From contig SZWC01016233.1 in assembly GCA_023375785.1 (NCBI GenBank), forward strand, positions 32,028 through 52,519: a stretch of 20,492 bases of DNA, given 5' to 3'. A program made the position numbers and the translations under genes. Below the pieces are notes generated by a model. The model saw only the letters and a program-made list of their open reading frames with translations, was not told the DNA's origin and made no database searches. Below, piece after piece: positions 1 through 8,400 of the stretch (within the stretch, counting starts at the first letter, position 1; the number at the start of each line of letters is the position of its first letter). Origin of the DNA: Penium margaritaceum. Taxonomy: Eukaryota > Streptophyta > Zygnematophyceae > Desmidiales > Peniaceae.

Positions 1-772
1 TTCTTGTTGCCGTTGAGGAGCGACCTGCCCTTGCTGTTTTTGCCGCCGGTCTTCGCCTCCTCCGGGCACTCACGGGCCCAATGGCCCTCCTTGCCGCAGT
101 TGCGGCACGCACCTTTCTTGGCGCCCTTCTTGCCGCCGCCCTTTCCGCCACTTCCTCGGCCCCCGCTTCCGCCACCACGTGTTTTGGTGACGAGGGCCGA
201 TGAGGAAGACGAGGACTCCCCGCAACTCCTGCGCTACGCCTCGTTGCGGATGTACTCTGCGACCGCGCCATAGGTGAGCTTGTCCTCCGACCATCCTCCA
301 AGGACGGTGATGAGTGGGTCCCAACTGTGAGGTAGGGCCATGAGGAGGGCCATCGCCTGTAGCTGCGTGTCAATCTTCCACCCCACGTCATTGCATTGCA
401 AGGCAAGCGACTCGATCTGCTGCATGGCGGAGATGACATCATCTCCCTCCTCGATTCTCACCGTGAGGAGTCGCTTCATCGCGAAGATTTTATTCGCGAG
501 CGACTTGGATTGGTGGATGGCACAAAGTTTTTGCCAAGCTTCGGCTACCAGCTTGCAGCCTTGGAATTAGCCCCACTGTGACTCGGTTGTCCCGGACACC
601 AGGAGCATGAGCGCCTCCGTGTTCTTCTTTTCGAAGGCTTGTTTCTCCGCGTCCGTAGCAGTCGCCTCTGTGAGCACCTCCTTTCACAACATGACATCCA
701 GCAGCCCCTTATACGAGAGGTGCAGTTCGAACTGCCACCTCCATAGCCCAAAGCCCGGGCCGCCCGCATGCT
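1..772 (-). pseudogene. gag: Copia gag polyprotein fragment, copy A
   Basis: This is the nucleocapsid/capsid part of a Ty1/copia polyprotein, read on the minus strand and cut by the window start. One frame stays alignable from about 772 down to 1 and matches the gag of copy B nearly residue for residue. It has the UBN2-like helical part, a Gly/Lys-rich linker, then a full CCHC zinc knuckle C-x2-C-x4-H-x4-C at 66-107 (CRNCGKEGHWAREC), which binds RNA in packaging. Three in-frame stops break it: TGA at 684-686, TAA at 567-569 and TAG at 234-236. Where copy B can be compared, the TAG position was probably CAG. The protease and pol parts lie outside the window. The family assignment is secure; it is a pseudogene as written. 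Confidence 0.88.
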
Positions 773-907
773 TTTGAATGGGCTGCGTCTCCTTCTGCGC
801 CATGTGCGCAGCTGCTACTCCGACGAGTTCTTAGAACTTCACGGCGACGTCCAAGATGACGATCCCGTGCGCTGCGGAAGACGTGAACGTTGGAGGCGTT
901 CAGAACC

Positions 908-922
908 GTGGGCCCATAACCC
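908..922 (-). other. Primer binding site, half-tRNA type, copy A
   Basis: The minus strand reads GGGTTATGGGCCCAC, two bases after the LTR end. From memory this is the exact complement of the anticodon stem-loop of plant initiator tRNA-Met (about nt 27-41). Drosophila copia has a very similar site. The same 15 bases recur in copy B, and with one change in copy D. Confidence 0.8.
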
Positions 923-1130
923 TTTGTCAGGATGAGATCCACGTGGTGCAGTCCTGACGTTTGTCTGATTGTCTCTAGTGGTTCATGTCTACTGTTTTGG
1001 GCGAATCTGAGACTGAGCGTGAGCTTTCTGGTCGCCTCACGCTACGTGAGCAGGAATTTAGAGACAGTCAGTTTGCGAAGAGAATAACGCCGTTTTGCTT
1101 TAGTTTTTTTAACATGGACATGATAACAAC

Positions 1131-1137
1131 ATTTATA
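1131..1137 (-). promoter_or_regulatory. TATA box of LTR A
   Basis: The minus strand reads TATAAAT within CCCTATAAATGTTG, identical in LTR B and at a matching distance (about 210 bp) from the LTR 3' end. This is the likely core promoter of the element. In LTR C the aligned bases are TACAACT, so the box has decayed there. Confidence 0.7.
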
Positions 1138-1281
1138 GGGCTAGTCATGAGCTTTCCGAAGCACCAAACCGCGCGCGATTTGGCCAAGCGTAGCTCAAGT
1201 TATGCTTGCCAAAGCGCAGGTCTCACCCACCACAGAAGCCTGACGTCGCCACTCGCCGTGGCGCCTTCGTTCACGTGCGAA

Positions 1282-1299
1282 GCGCCTTTCCCAAGGCGC
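1282..1299 (-). repeat. Conserved 7-bp hairpin in LTR A
   Basis: GCGCCTT and AAGGCGC are separated by four bases. The same 18 bases occur in LTR B at 6706-6723, about 150 bp upstream of the TATA box. A nearby CACGTG is conserved too. A role in U3 regulation is inference. Confidence 0.55.
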
Positions 1300-1402
1300 A
1301 TATCCCATTGCACATGGTGTGGGGATCTCCTGCACTGTTTCCACACACCCTACCCTCTTTTGGGTCGTGTTTGGTGATGGGGTGTGACGAGGTTCGAAAC
1401 CT

Positions 1403-1515
1403 GTCCGCGGACCTGCAGTCAGAATTTTGACCAAGTCCCCGAATAACAAAACGTACTACTGAGTTTCGGACGTCGAGCCAGGATTTTGGCTAAGTCCCTC
1501 AGTAACAAACTGCAC
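1403..1515 (-). repeat. Tandem pair of ~58-bp repeats in LTR A
   Basis: Two diverged direct repeats lie at 1457-1515 and 1403-1456. Both follow the pattern GT-C/A-x-TTTGTTA ... GGGACTT-GxCAAAATxCTG ... GTCCG. The pair is kept in LTR B and LTR C, upstream of the promoter, where retroviral and Copia elements often keep enhancer repeats. Confidence 0.65.
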
Positions 1516-1522
1516 TCCTGGA

Positions 1523-1564
1523 TCCGGTGGATGATCCACCTGATCAGGCGGATCATCCACCGGA
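1523..1564. repeat. 42-bp near-perfect palindrome in LTR A
   Basis: The arms TCCGGTGGATGATCC (1523-1537) and GGATCATCCACCGGA (1550-1564) are exact reverse complements. The centre CCTGATCAGG (1539-1548) is itself palindromic, so only the pair 1538/1549 (A and C) fails to match. Copies B and C keep one arm only. Confidence 0.9.
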
Positions 1565-1901
1565 CGCCTCGGCAGGCCTATCGGAGCATTTTCTCCACAT
1601 GGTGTTTTTGTTACTCGGTCCGGTCGATTATCAACCGGATTTTGAGTCGCAGCCGGCTCCCAGAGCCGCTGCGCATACCCCAAATTTGGAAAGCCATATC
1701 TCCCTCGATACTTGTCTGATTCCGGCGAAAAAACTTCCACCGGATTCAGCAACTTGTCAACTTTTAGCGGCAATCCTCTATTTTAGGATCCGAGCAAATG
1801 TCGAGTTTCCAGATCCGCCGGAGCGGAGTTTCTATTTTCTGGTGGCTCGTCAGCGCCTCCCGGCGCCGCACTTGGGCATGCGGAGGGGCAATTTTTCAAC
1901 A

Positions 1902-4900
1902 CCGAATCCGACTCTGACTCCGATTCGGACTTTGACTCCCACTCCGACTCCCACTCCGATTCCCACTCCGACTCAGACTCCGACTCCGACTCCGACTCCA
2001 ACTTCGACTCAGATTTTGACTCCGACTTTAATCCAACTCCGAATCCGACTCCGATTCCCACCCTTTCTCCGACTCAGACTCTGACTCCGACCCTGAATCT
2101 GACTCCGACTCCGACTCCAAGTCCGACTCCGACTCTTACTCTGACTCTGACTCCGACTCTGATTCCGACTCCTACTCCGACTCTGACTCCGAATCCGACT
2201 CCGACTTCGACTCCGGCTCTGAATCTGACCCTGACTCTGACTCCAACTCCAACTTTGACTCCGACTTGGACTCGGACTCCGACTATGTCTCCGACTCTGA
2301 CTTGGACATTGACTCGGACTCGGATTCCGACTCCGACTCTGACTCGGACTTGGACTCCGACTTCGACCAGACTCCGACTCTTACTCTGACTCTGACTCTC
2401 ACTCAGACTCTGATTCCGATTCGGACTCTGACACCTACTCCGACTCCGAGTCTGACTCCGACTCAGACTCCAACTCGGACTCTGACTCCGACTCGGACTC
2501 CATCTCCATCCCCGAATCCATTTCCAACTCCGTCTCAACTCTGATTCCAACCCCGACCCTGACTCGGACCCTGGCTCTGACTTCATCGTCAACTCTGAAT
2601 CCTACTCCGAATCTTACTCTGACTCTGACTCCGACTTCATCTCGGCATCCGACTCCGTCTATGTCTCCAACCCCGCTTCGACTTTGACTCCAACTCTGAC
2701 ACTGACTCCGACTCAAACTCCGACTCCGACACCGACTCCGTCTCCGACTCCGAATCCGGCTCTGACTCCGACTCAGTTTCTGATTCCACTCTGTCTCCAA
2801 CTCCAACTCCATCTCTGAGTCCGACTCCGAACTCCCACTCCGACTCGGAGTCCGCCTCCGACTCCTATTCTGACTCCGACTATGACTCTGAATACGACAC
2901 CGACTGCGACTCTGACTCCGACTCTGACTCCGACTCCGACTCCGAATCCAAATCCGACTCTGACTCCGAATCCCACTCCGACTCCGACTCCGACCTTGAC
3001 TCCGACTCCAACTCTGAATCCGACTGTGACTCCGACTCCGACTCCAACTCTGACACCGACTCCGACTCCGACTCCGACGCGAGTCTGAATCTGAATCCAA
3101 CTCCAAATCCGATTCTGACTCTGACTCTGACTCCAAATCCGGCTCCGACTCCGACTCCGACTCTGATGGCAACTCCAACTCCGACTCTGACTTTGACTCC
3201 AACTCCGACTCCGACTCCGACTCCGACTTTGACTCTGACTTCTACTCCGACTCCGACTCCGACTCTGAATTCGACTTCCACTCCGAGTCCCACTCCAAGT
3301 CCGACTCTGACTCAGACCCTGAGTCCAACTTTGACTTCAACTCCGACTCCAGCTGCGACTCTGACTCCGACTCCGACTCTGGCTTTGACTCCAACTACGA
3401 CTCCAACTCTGACTCTGATTCCGATACCGTCTCCCACTCCCACTTGGACTCCCACTCTGACTCCGACTCGGACTCTGAATCCTACTCCGACTTCGACTCC
3501 GACTCCGACTCCAACTCTGACTCCGACTCCAAATCCAATTCCGAATCCGCCTCCGAATCCGACTCCGATTCCGAGTGCGACTGACTCCGACCCCGACTCT
3601 GACTTCGACTCCGACTGCGACTCCAACTCTGACTCCAACTCCGGCTCCGACTCCAACTCCAACTCCGACTACGACTCCGACTCTGACTCCGACTCCGGCT
3701 GTGACTCTGAATCCGACTCTGACTCTTACTCTGATTCCGACTCCGACTCTGACTTCAACTCTGACTCCGACTCCAACTTTGACTCCGACTCCGACTCCGA
3801 CTCCGACTCCAACTCTGATTCTGACTCCGACTCCGACTATGACTCCGACACCGAGTGCGTCTCTGAATCCGAATCCGGCTATGACTCCAAGTCAGCCTCT
3901 GATTGCACTCCGTCTCCCACTCCAACTCCGTGTCCGAGTCCAACTCCGACTCCAACTCGGACTCCAACTCCGACTCTGACTCTGACTCCGACTCCAAATC
4001 TGACTCAGACTATGACACCGACTGCGACTCTGAGTCCAACTCTGACTTCGACTCTGACTCCGGATCCGACTCTGACTCCGACCTCCACTCCGACTCCGAC
4101 TCCACCCTTGACTCCGACTCCAATTCCCACTCCGACTCCAACTCCGATACGAACTTTGACTCCGACTCTGACTCCGACTCTGACTACGATGCGACTCAAG
4201 CTCCAACACCTACTCCAACTCAGACTCTGGCTCTGACCCCAACTCCAAATCCGGCTCCGACTCAGACTCTGAATCTGACTCCAACTCCGACTCCGACTCC
4301 GGCTTTGACTCCAACTCAGACTCCGAATCTGACTCCGATTCCAACTCTGACTCCGACTTCGACTTCCACTCCGACTCCCACTCTGAATCCAACTCCGACT
4401 TCGACTCCGACTCCGGCTCTAAATTCGACTTTGACTCCAACTCTGACTCTGACTGCGACTCCAACTTCGACTGCGACTCTGACTCTGGCTACGACTCCAT
4501 CTCCGGCTCTGAATCCGACTTTGACTCCAATTTCGACTCCAAATCCCACTCCGACTCCCACTCCGACTCTGACTTTGACTCCAAACCCGACTCCGAATTT
4601 GACTCCAACTCCGACTCCGACTCTGAATCCAACTCCAAATCCAACTCCAAATCCACCTCCAACTCTGACTTCGACTCCAATTCTGAACCTAACTCTGACT
4701 CCGACTCTGTCTCTGACTTCGACTCCAACCCCGACTCTGACTCCATCTCTGGCTCAGACACCGACTCCGACTCTGAATCCAACTCTGACTCTGACTCCGT
4801 CTCTGACTCAGACTCTGACTCCAACCCCGACTCTGTCTCCGACTCCAACTCCAAGTCCGACTCCGACCCTGACTCTGACTCGAATTCCTACTCCAGTTCC

Positions 4901-5467
4901 GACTCCGACTCCGACTCCGACTCCGACTTGGACTCCGACTGCGACTCGGACTCTGACTCTGACTCCGACTCCAATTCCGACTCCGACTCTTACTGTGACT
5001 TTGACTCCGACTCCAAATCTTACTTTTTCTGCGACTCTGACTCTGACTCCGACGCTGTCTCCAACTCTGACTCCAACATTGACTCGGACTCCGACTCCGA
5101 CTTCAATCTGACTCTGACTCTGACTCAGACTTGGACATCGACTCCGACTCCGACTGCGGCTCCTAGTCCGACTCCGACTCTGACTCAGATTCGGATTCTG
5201 ATTCGGACTCCGACTCCTACTCCGACTTTGACTCTGACTCCGACTATGACTCGGACTCCGACTCCAGTTCCAGCTCCGACTCCGACTCCATTTCGGACTT
5301 CGTCTCAACTCTGACCCCGACCTTGACCCTCACTTCGACCCTAACTCGGACTTCATCTCTGACTTCAATTGCTACTCCGTATCCTACTCTGACTCCGACT
5401 CCGACTCTATCTCCACCTCTGACTACGTCTCTGTCTCGGACCCCGGCTTCGACTTTGACTCGAACTC
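1902..5467. repeat. GACTCC hexanucleotide array 1 (3.6 kb)
   Basis: This is about 590 tandem hexamers of consensus GACTCC with many variants. The commonest are GACTCT, AACTCC and GAATCC, with GACTTC and GACTCG also seen. All six frames are largely open because no common unit makes a stop: plus-strand frames read Asp-Ser, Thr-Pro/Leu or Leu-Arg, and minus-strand frames read Gly-Val, Glu-Ser or Ser-Arg. The hexamer phase changes several times (for example near 2380, 3583, 3903 and 4193), so the array is built of in-phase blocks. Both edges coincide with the 5' end of an LTR, copy A leftwards and copy D rightwards. I treat it as satellite-like DNA, not coding sequence. Confidence 0.95.
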
Positions 5468-5471
5468 TGTG

Positions 5472-5493
5472 AACCTCCTCCCTTGAGGAGGTT
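5472..5493 (+). repeat. 9-bp perfect hairpin at the array edge
   Basis: AACCTCCTC and GAGGAGGTT are separated by CCTT, four bases inside the proposed start of LTR D. It may be part of the LTR terminus or a breakpoint structure. Confidence 0.6.
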
Positions 5494-5568
5494 TGATCCC
5501 TGGATCCGTTGTGGTGTAACTCAACTATGGTTTGACTCATGTGAGATGTTACCTGTGATTATACCATG

Positions 5569-5632
5569 TGGGTGAGTGGTTAACTTGGCCATTTTGTCGA
5601 TTAGGCCAGGTGAGAGGTCATGAATTCAATCA
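5569..5632 (+). repeat. tRNA-like A box and B box (possible SINE remnant)
   Basis: TGGGTGAGTGG at 5569-5579 fits a pol III A box (TRGCNNAGTGG). GGTCATGAATTCAATC at 5617-5632 resembles the B box with its flanks, most differences being G-to-A. The spacing of about 40 bp fits a tRNA-derived promoter. No anticodon arm or tRNA fold could be drawn, so this is a weak SINE-head candidate and not a tRNA gene. Confidence 0.3.
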
Positions 5633-5832
5633 TGGCCCCATGCACATCTTGCTTGTTATGGAAGCTTCCAAGGCAGAAATTTGGTAGCTTCTTGGAACCT
5701 ACTTGGTTGCTCTTTCACCTTGACTCTAGGATGCTGATCTGTCAAGCCCACAGCGCAAGTCTATTGGTGATGTAGCTGGGTCAGGTTACTCCCCAGGAAT
5801 GTGCTTTTGAGTTCTAGGACTGGATACACAGC

Positions 5833-5840
5833 TATAAAAG
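5833..5840 (+). promoter_or_regulatory. TATA box of LTR D
   Basis: TATAAAAG lies about 240 bp before the LTR end, close to the distance seen in LTRs A and B. Confidence 0.55.
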
Positions 5841-6078
5841 ACTTGTTTTACATGTTGATCAATCAACCCTTGCTTGATGCTCTCTTGCACATTGACGAGT
5901 TGAGCTCCTCTTGAGATGTAATGTTGAGGCGTCAGTACTCTTGAAGGTGAAGTGTATACCTGATTAAGTTTGCGGTGTGTGGCACATGTCAACAAAGGAA
6001 GAAGGTGTCAAAACCTTTGTGAGCTTTTTTGGTTTTGCGGTTTCTCTGCCAGAGGTGGTTAGCTCAGCAGCTGACAAA

Positions 6079-6093
6079 GGGTTATGGACCCAC
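6079..6093 (+). other. Primer binding site, half-tRNA type, copy D
   Basis: GGGTTATGGACCCAC differs from the sites of copies A and B at one base and sits two bases after ...CTGACA. Sharing the site while the LTR body differs shows the primer type is an old trait of this group. Confidence 0.7.
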
Positions 6094-6491
6094 TCCTCTT
6101 CTTAGAGAATTTTCACGCACACTGTAGAAAAATCTCCCCTCCACATGCCCAAGTGCGGCACCGGGAGGCATCGACGAGCCGCTAGAGCAAGAGAGGAAAA
6201 TCCTCGCCGTTGGATCTAGCAGCTCGAGAATTGCTCGAATCCTAAAAGGGATAGTTTTCCCTGAAATCGGATGAGTTGTTGAATCTGGTTGGAGGTTGTT
6301 TCACTGGAATCGGATAAGTAACGAGGGAGATATGGACTTCCAAAGTTGGGGTGTGCGTGACTGCTCTGGGAGTCTACCGCGACTCGACTTCCGGTGAATA
6401 ATTGACCGGACCGAGTAACAGATGTCCATCTGGAGATTTTGCTCCGGAAAGTCTGCCGAGGCGTCCGGTGGATAATCCAGCGGATCGAGTA

Positions 6492-6603
6492 GTGCAGGTT
6501 GTTACTGAGGAACTTAGCCAAATCCTGGCTCAGCGTCCGAAACTTAGTAGTACGTTTTGTTACTCGAGGACTTAGTCAAAATTCTGACTGCAGGTCCGCG
6601 GAC
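6492..6603 (+). repeat. Tandem pair of ~58-bp repeats in LTR B
   Basis: Direct repeats at 6492-6549 and 6550-6603 are the counterparts of those in LTR A and LTR C, with the second ending in GGTCCGCGGAC. Confidence 0.65.
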
Positions 6604-6705
6604 ACGTTTCAAACCTTGTCACACCCCATCACCAAACTCGACCCAAAATGGGGGAAGTGCGTGAAAATAGTGCAGGGAACTCCTAAAACATGTGCTATAT
6701 GAACT

Positions 6706-6723
6706 GCGCCTTGGGAAAGGCGC
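6706..6723 (+). repeat. Conserved 7-bp hairpin in LTR B
   Basis: GCGCCTT-GGGA-AAGGCGC is identical to that in LTR A (1282-1299), followed by a conserved CACGTG at about 6728. Confidence 0.55.
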
Positions 6724-6878
6724 TTCGCACGTGAAGGAAGGCGCCACGACGTGTGCCCGTGATGGAGGCGTTATGCGTTTCTGTGGTGGGTGAGACCTGC
6801 ACTTCGGCAAGCATAACTTGGGCTACGTTTAGCCAAATTATGCACAGTTTGGTGCATTGGAGAGCTCATGACTAGCCC

Positions 6879-6885
6879 TATAAAT
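6879..6885 (+). promoter_or_regulatory. TATA box of LTR B
   Basis: TATAAAT within CCCTATAAATGTTG, identical to LTR A. Transcription would start a few tens of bases downstream. Confidence 0.7.
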
Positions 6886-7089
6886 GTTGTGATCATATCC
6901 ATGTATAATACTAATGCCAAATTATAGTTATTCCCTTTGCAAACTGACTGTCTCTAAATTGTTGCTAACATAGGGTGAGGCGAAGAGAAAGCTCACGCTT
7001 AGTTTTTGATTCGCCCAAAACGAAAGACGTGAACCACTAAAGAAGATCACATCAACGTCGGGACCACACCACGTGAATTTCTTGATAAA

Positions 7090-7104
7090 GGGTTATGGGC
7101 CCAC
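7090..7104 (+). other. Primer binding site, half-tRNA type, copy B
   Basis: GGGTTATGGGCCCAC lies two bases after the LTR end and is identical to copy A. Complementarity to the plant initiator tRNA-Met anticodon arm stops at both ends of these 15 bases, as expected for priming by a cleaved tRNA half. Confidence 0.8.
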
Positions 7105-7277
7105 TGGTGTGGTCGTCTCCAACGTTCAGGTCTTCCGCAAAATACGGGATTTTCACCTTGGACGTCGCCGTGAAGTTGTGAGAACCTGTCCGAGTAGGAG
7201 ATGCACAACTGGCGTAGAAGGAGACGCATCCCATTCAGAAGTATGCGGGCAACCCAGTCTTTGGAATATGGAGGTGG

Positions 7278-8077
7278 CAGTTTGAGCTACACCTCGCGCA
7301 TAAGGGGCTTCTGGATGTCATGTTAGGACAAGAGGTGCTTGTAGAGGCGACTACTGCATATGCGGAGAAGCAAGCCTTAGATAAGAAGAACACGACGGCG
7401 TTTATACTCTTGGTGTCCAAGACAGCCGAGTCGTAGTAGGGCTACTTCCAAGGCTGCAAGCTGGCAGCTGAAGCTTGACAGAAAATCTGTGCCATCCACC
7501 AATTGAAGTCGCTCGCAAACAAAATCTTTGCAATGAAGCGGCTCCTCACGGTGAGAATCAAGGAGGAAGATGATTTCATCTCTGCCATGCAGCGAATTGA
7601 GTCACTTACCTCACAATGCAATGACGTGGGAAGATCGGCACGCAGCTACAGGCGATGGCCTTCCTCATGGCCCTACCCGACAGTTGGGACCCCTTCATCA
7701 CTGTCCTCGGGGATTGGCTAAAAGACAAGCTCGCCTATGGCGCGGTCGCAGAGTACATCCGCAACGAGGCACAATGCCAGAGCTGCGGGGAGTCATCGTC
7801 GCCCTCATCGGCCCTCGTCACCAAAACACGTGGTGGCGGAAGCAGGGGTAAAGGAAGCGGTGGAAAGGGCAGCGCCAAGAAGGGCGCCAAGAAAGGTGCG
7901 TGCCGCAATTGTGGCGAGGAGAGCCATTGGGCCTGTGAGTGCCTGGAGGAGGCAAAGGCCGGAGGCAAAAACACCAAGGGTAGGTCGCTCTTTCATGGCA
8001 ACAAGAACCATTTTCTCAAGAAGATCAAAAGGTGGTACCGAGATTCCGAGGCCGAGGAGCACACTCAGGTCAAGAAG
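7278..8077 (+). pseudogene. gag: Copia gag, copy B
   Basis: This is the capsid and nucleocapsid part of the polyprotein. The N-terminal UBN2-like part reads in one frame from 7278 to about 7630 (QFELHLAHKGLLDV, then SLANKIFAMKRLLTVRI). A four-base deletion relative to copy A at about 7630 shifts the frame. The rest (AFLMALPDSWDP, then a Gly/Lys/Ser-rich basic linker) continues to the zinc knuckle C-x2-C-x4-H-x4-C at 7901-7942 (CRNCGEESHWACEC). In-frame stops are TAG-TAG at 7434-7439 and TGA at 7476-7478. Copy A has CAG, TGG and TGG there, so all three are C-to-T or G-to-A changes. The original start codon is not clear; the region 7105-7277 aligns with A but has no intact opening. Confidence 0.88.
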
Positions 8078-8400
8078 GTGGGGTTCATCACCTACGAGAA
8101 GTCTTCCAAGTCAATGTTGGTCACGAACGGCAAAGTCTTGCCGGCAGCCGGCCAAGGTGACGTGGAGGTGGAAGTTGTGGTGGGAGGTAGGAAGGAGCTA
8201 TGCACAATCCGTGATGTGCAGCACGTCCCCGGCCTGGCTGACATCCTAAGTGTCAGTCGTTTGATGGATAAGGGGTATGAGGTGCTCTTGTGTAGGAAAA
8301 GCGCAGTGGTGCACATCGACCGTGACGACGAGGTCGTTCTGGAGGCAAAGCGCGAGGGTGGTCTCTACATCGTGGAGACCAAGGTGATCCCCGCGGCATT
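8078..8400 (+). pseudogene. Copia aspartic protease remnant lacking the active site, copy B
   Basis: The reading frame is open here and the C-terminal half of a Copia protease is clear: ITYEKSSKSMLVTNGKVLPA, then VGGRKELCTIRDVQHVPGL and DILSVSRLMDKGYEV. The preceding segment that should carry the catalytic Asp-Ser-Gly (usually W-x-x-DSGA) is absent: the sequence passes straight from the gag tail (VKKVGF) to ITYEKSS. The flanks stay in frame, so a clean in-frame deletion is the simplest reading. Without the Asp the polyprotein could not be self-cleaved. Confidence 0.75.

Larger units (their letters stand above)
925..1901 (-). mobile_element. 5' LTR of Copia copy A (977 bp)
   Basis: The limits come from alignment to copy B. 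Homology starts on the minus strand at TGTTGAAAAAT (base 1901) and runs to ...CTGACA (base 925), giving a TG...CA element followed by the primer site. In sense order it holds a near-perfect palindrome (1523-1564), two diverged tandem repeats of about 58 bp (1403-1515), a short hairpin (1282-1299) and a TATA box (1131-1137). Immediately outside its TG end the GACTCC array begins, with no intervening sequence. The partner LTR is not in the window, so target-site duplication cannot be checked. Confidence 0.85.
5468..6076 (+). mobile_element. LTR of Copia-like copy D (609 bp, tentative start)
   Basis: The right end is well supported: ...CAGCTGACA is followed by two bases and a half-tRNA primer site, the same arrangement as copies A and B. 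A TATA box lies at 5833-5840, about 240 bp before the end. The proposed start, TGTGAACC at 5468, is the first non-array base and begins with TG. No second copy is present to confirm it. The body does not align with the A/B/C LTRs, so this is another family or a distant subfamily. Only 29 bp of leader follow the primer site before LTR B begins, so B appears inserted into D. Confidence 0.6.
6123..7087 (+). mobile_element. 5' LTR of Copia copy B (965 bp)
   Basis: It aligns end to end with LTR A: starts TGTAGAAAAAT, ends ...TTGATA (CTGACA in A, so the terminal CA has mutated). It carries the tandem repeat pair at 6492-6603, the hairpin at 6706-6723 and the TATA box at 6879-6885. Relative to A it has lost about 20 bases containing one arm of the palindrome. 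It is the only A/B/C-family LTR here whose 5' end is not at a hexamer array; it begins 29 bp after the primer site of copy D. Confidence 0.85.

Noticed and set aside
985-1377. 130-residue plus-strand frame within LTR A
   Set aside because: It is antisense to a well-aligned LTR and promoter, with no family resemblance.
2435-5308. Minus-strand Gly-Val (elastin-like), Glu-Ser and Ser-Arg (SR-protein-like) repeat frames
   Set aside because: They are the three reverse readings of the same hexamer and have no independent support.
2266-5314. Long plus-strand frames with Asp-Ser or Thr-Pro repeats, resembling Sdr surface proteins, dentin sialophosphoprotein or mucins
   Set aside because: The GACTCC unit is stop-free in every frame; frames switch from Asp-Ser to Thr-Pro at each phase shift and begin at chance ATGs. 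No signal peptide or flanking domain is present.
1902-5467. CRISPR array
   Set aside because: The repeat is a continuous 6-bp tandem unit with no spacers, in a eukaryotic context.
5565-5640. tRNA gene
   Set aside because: A and B box-like motifs are present, but no acceptor stem or anticodon arm can be paired.
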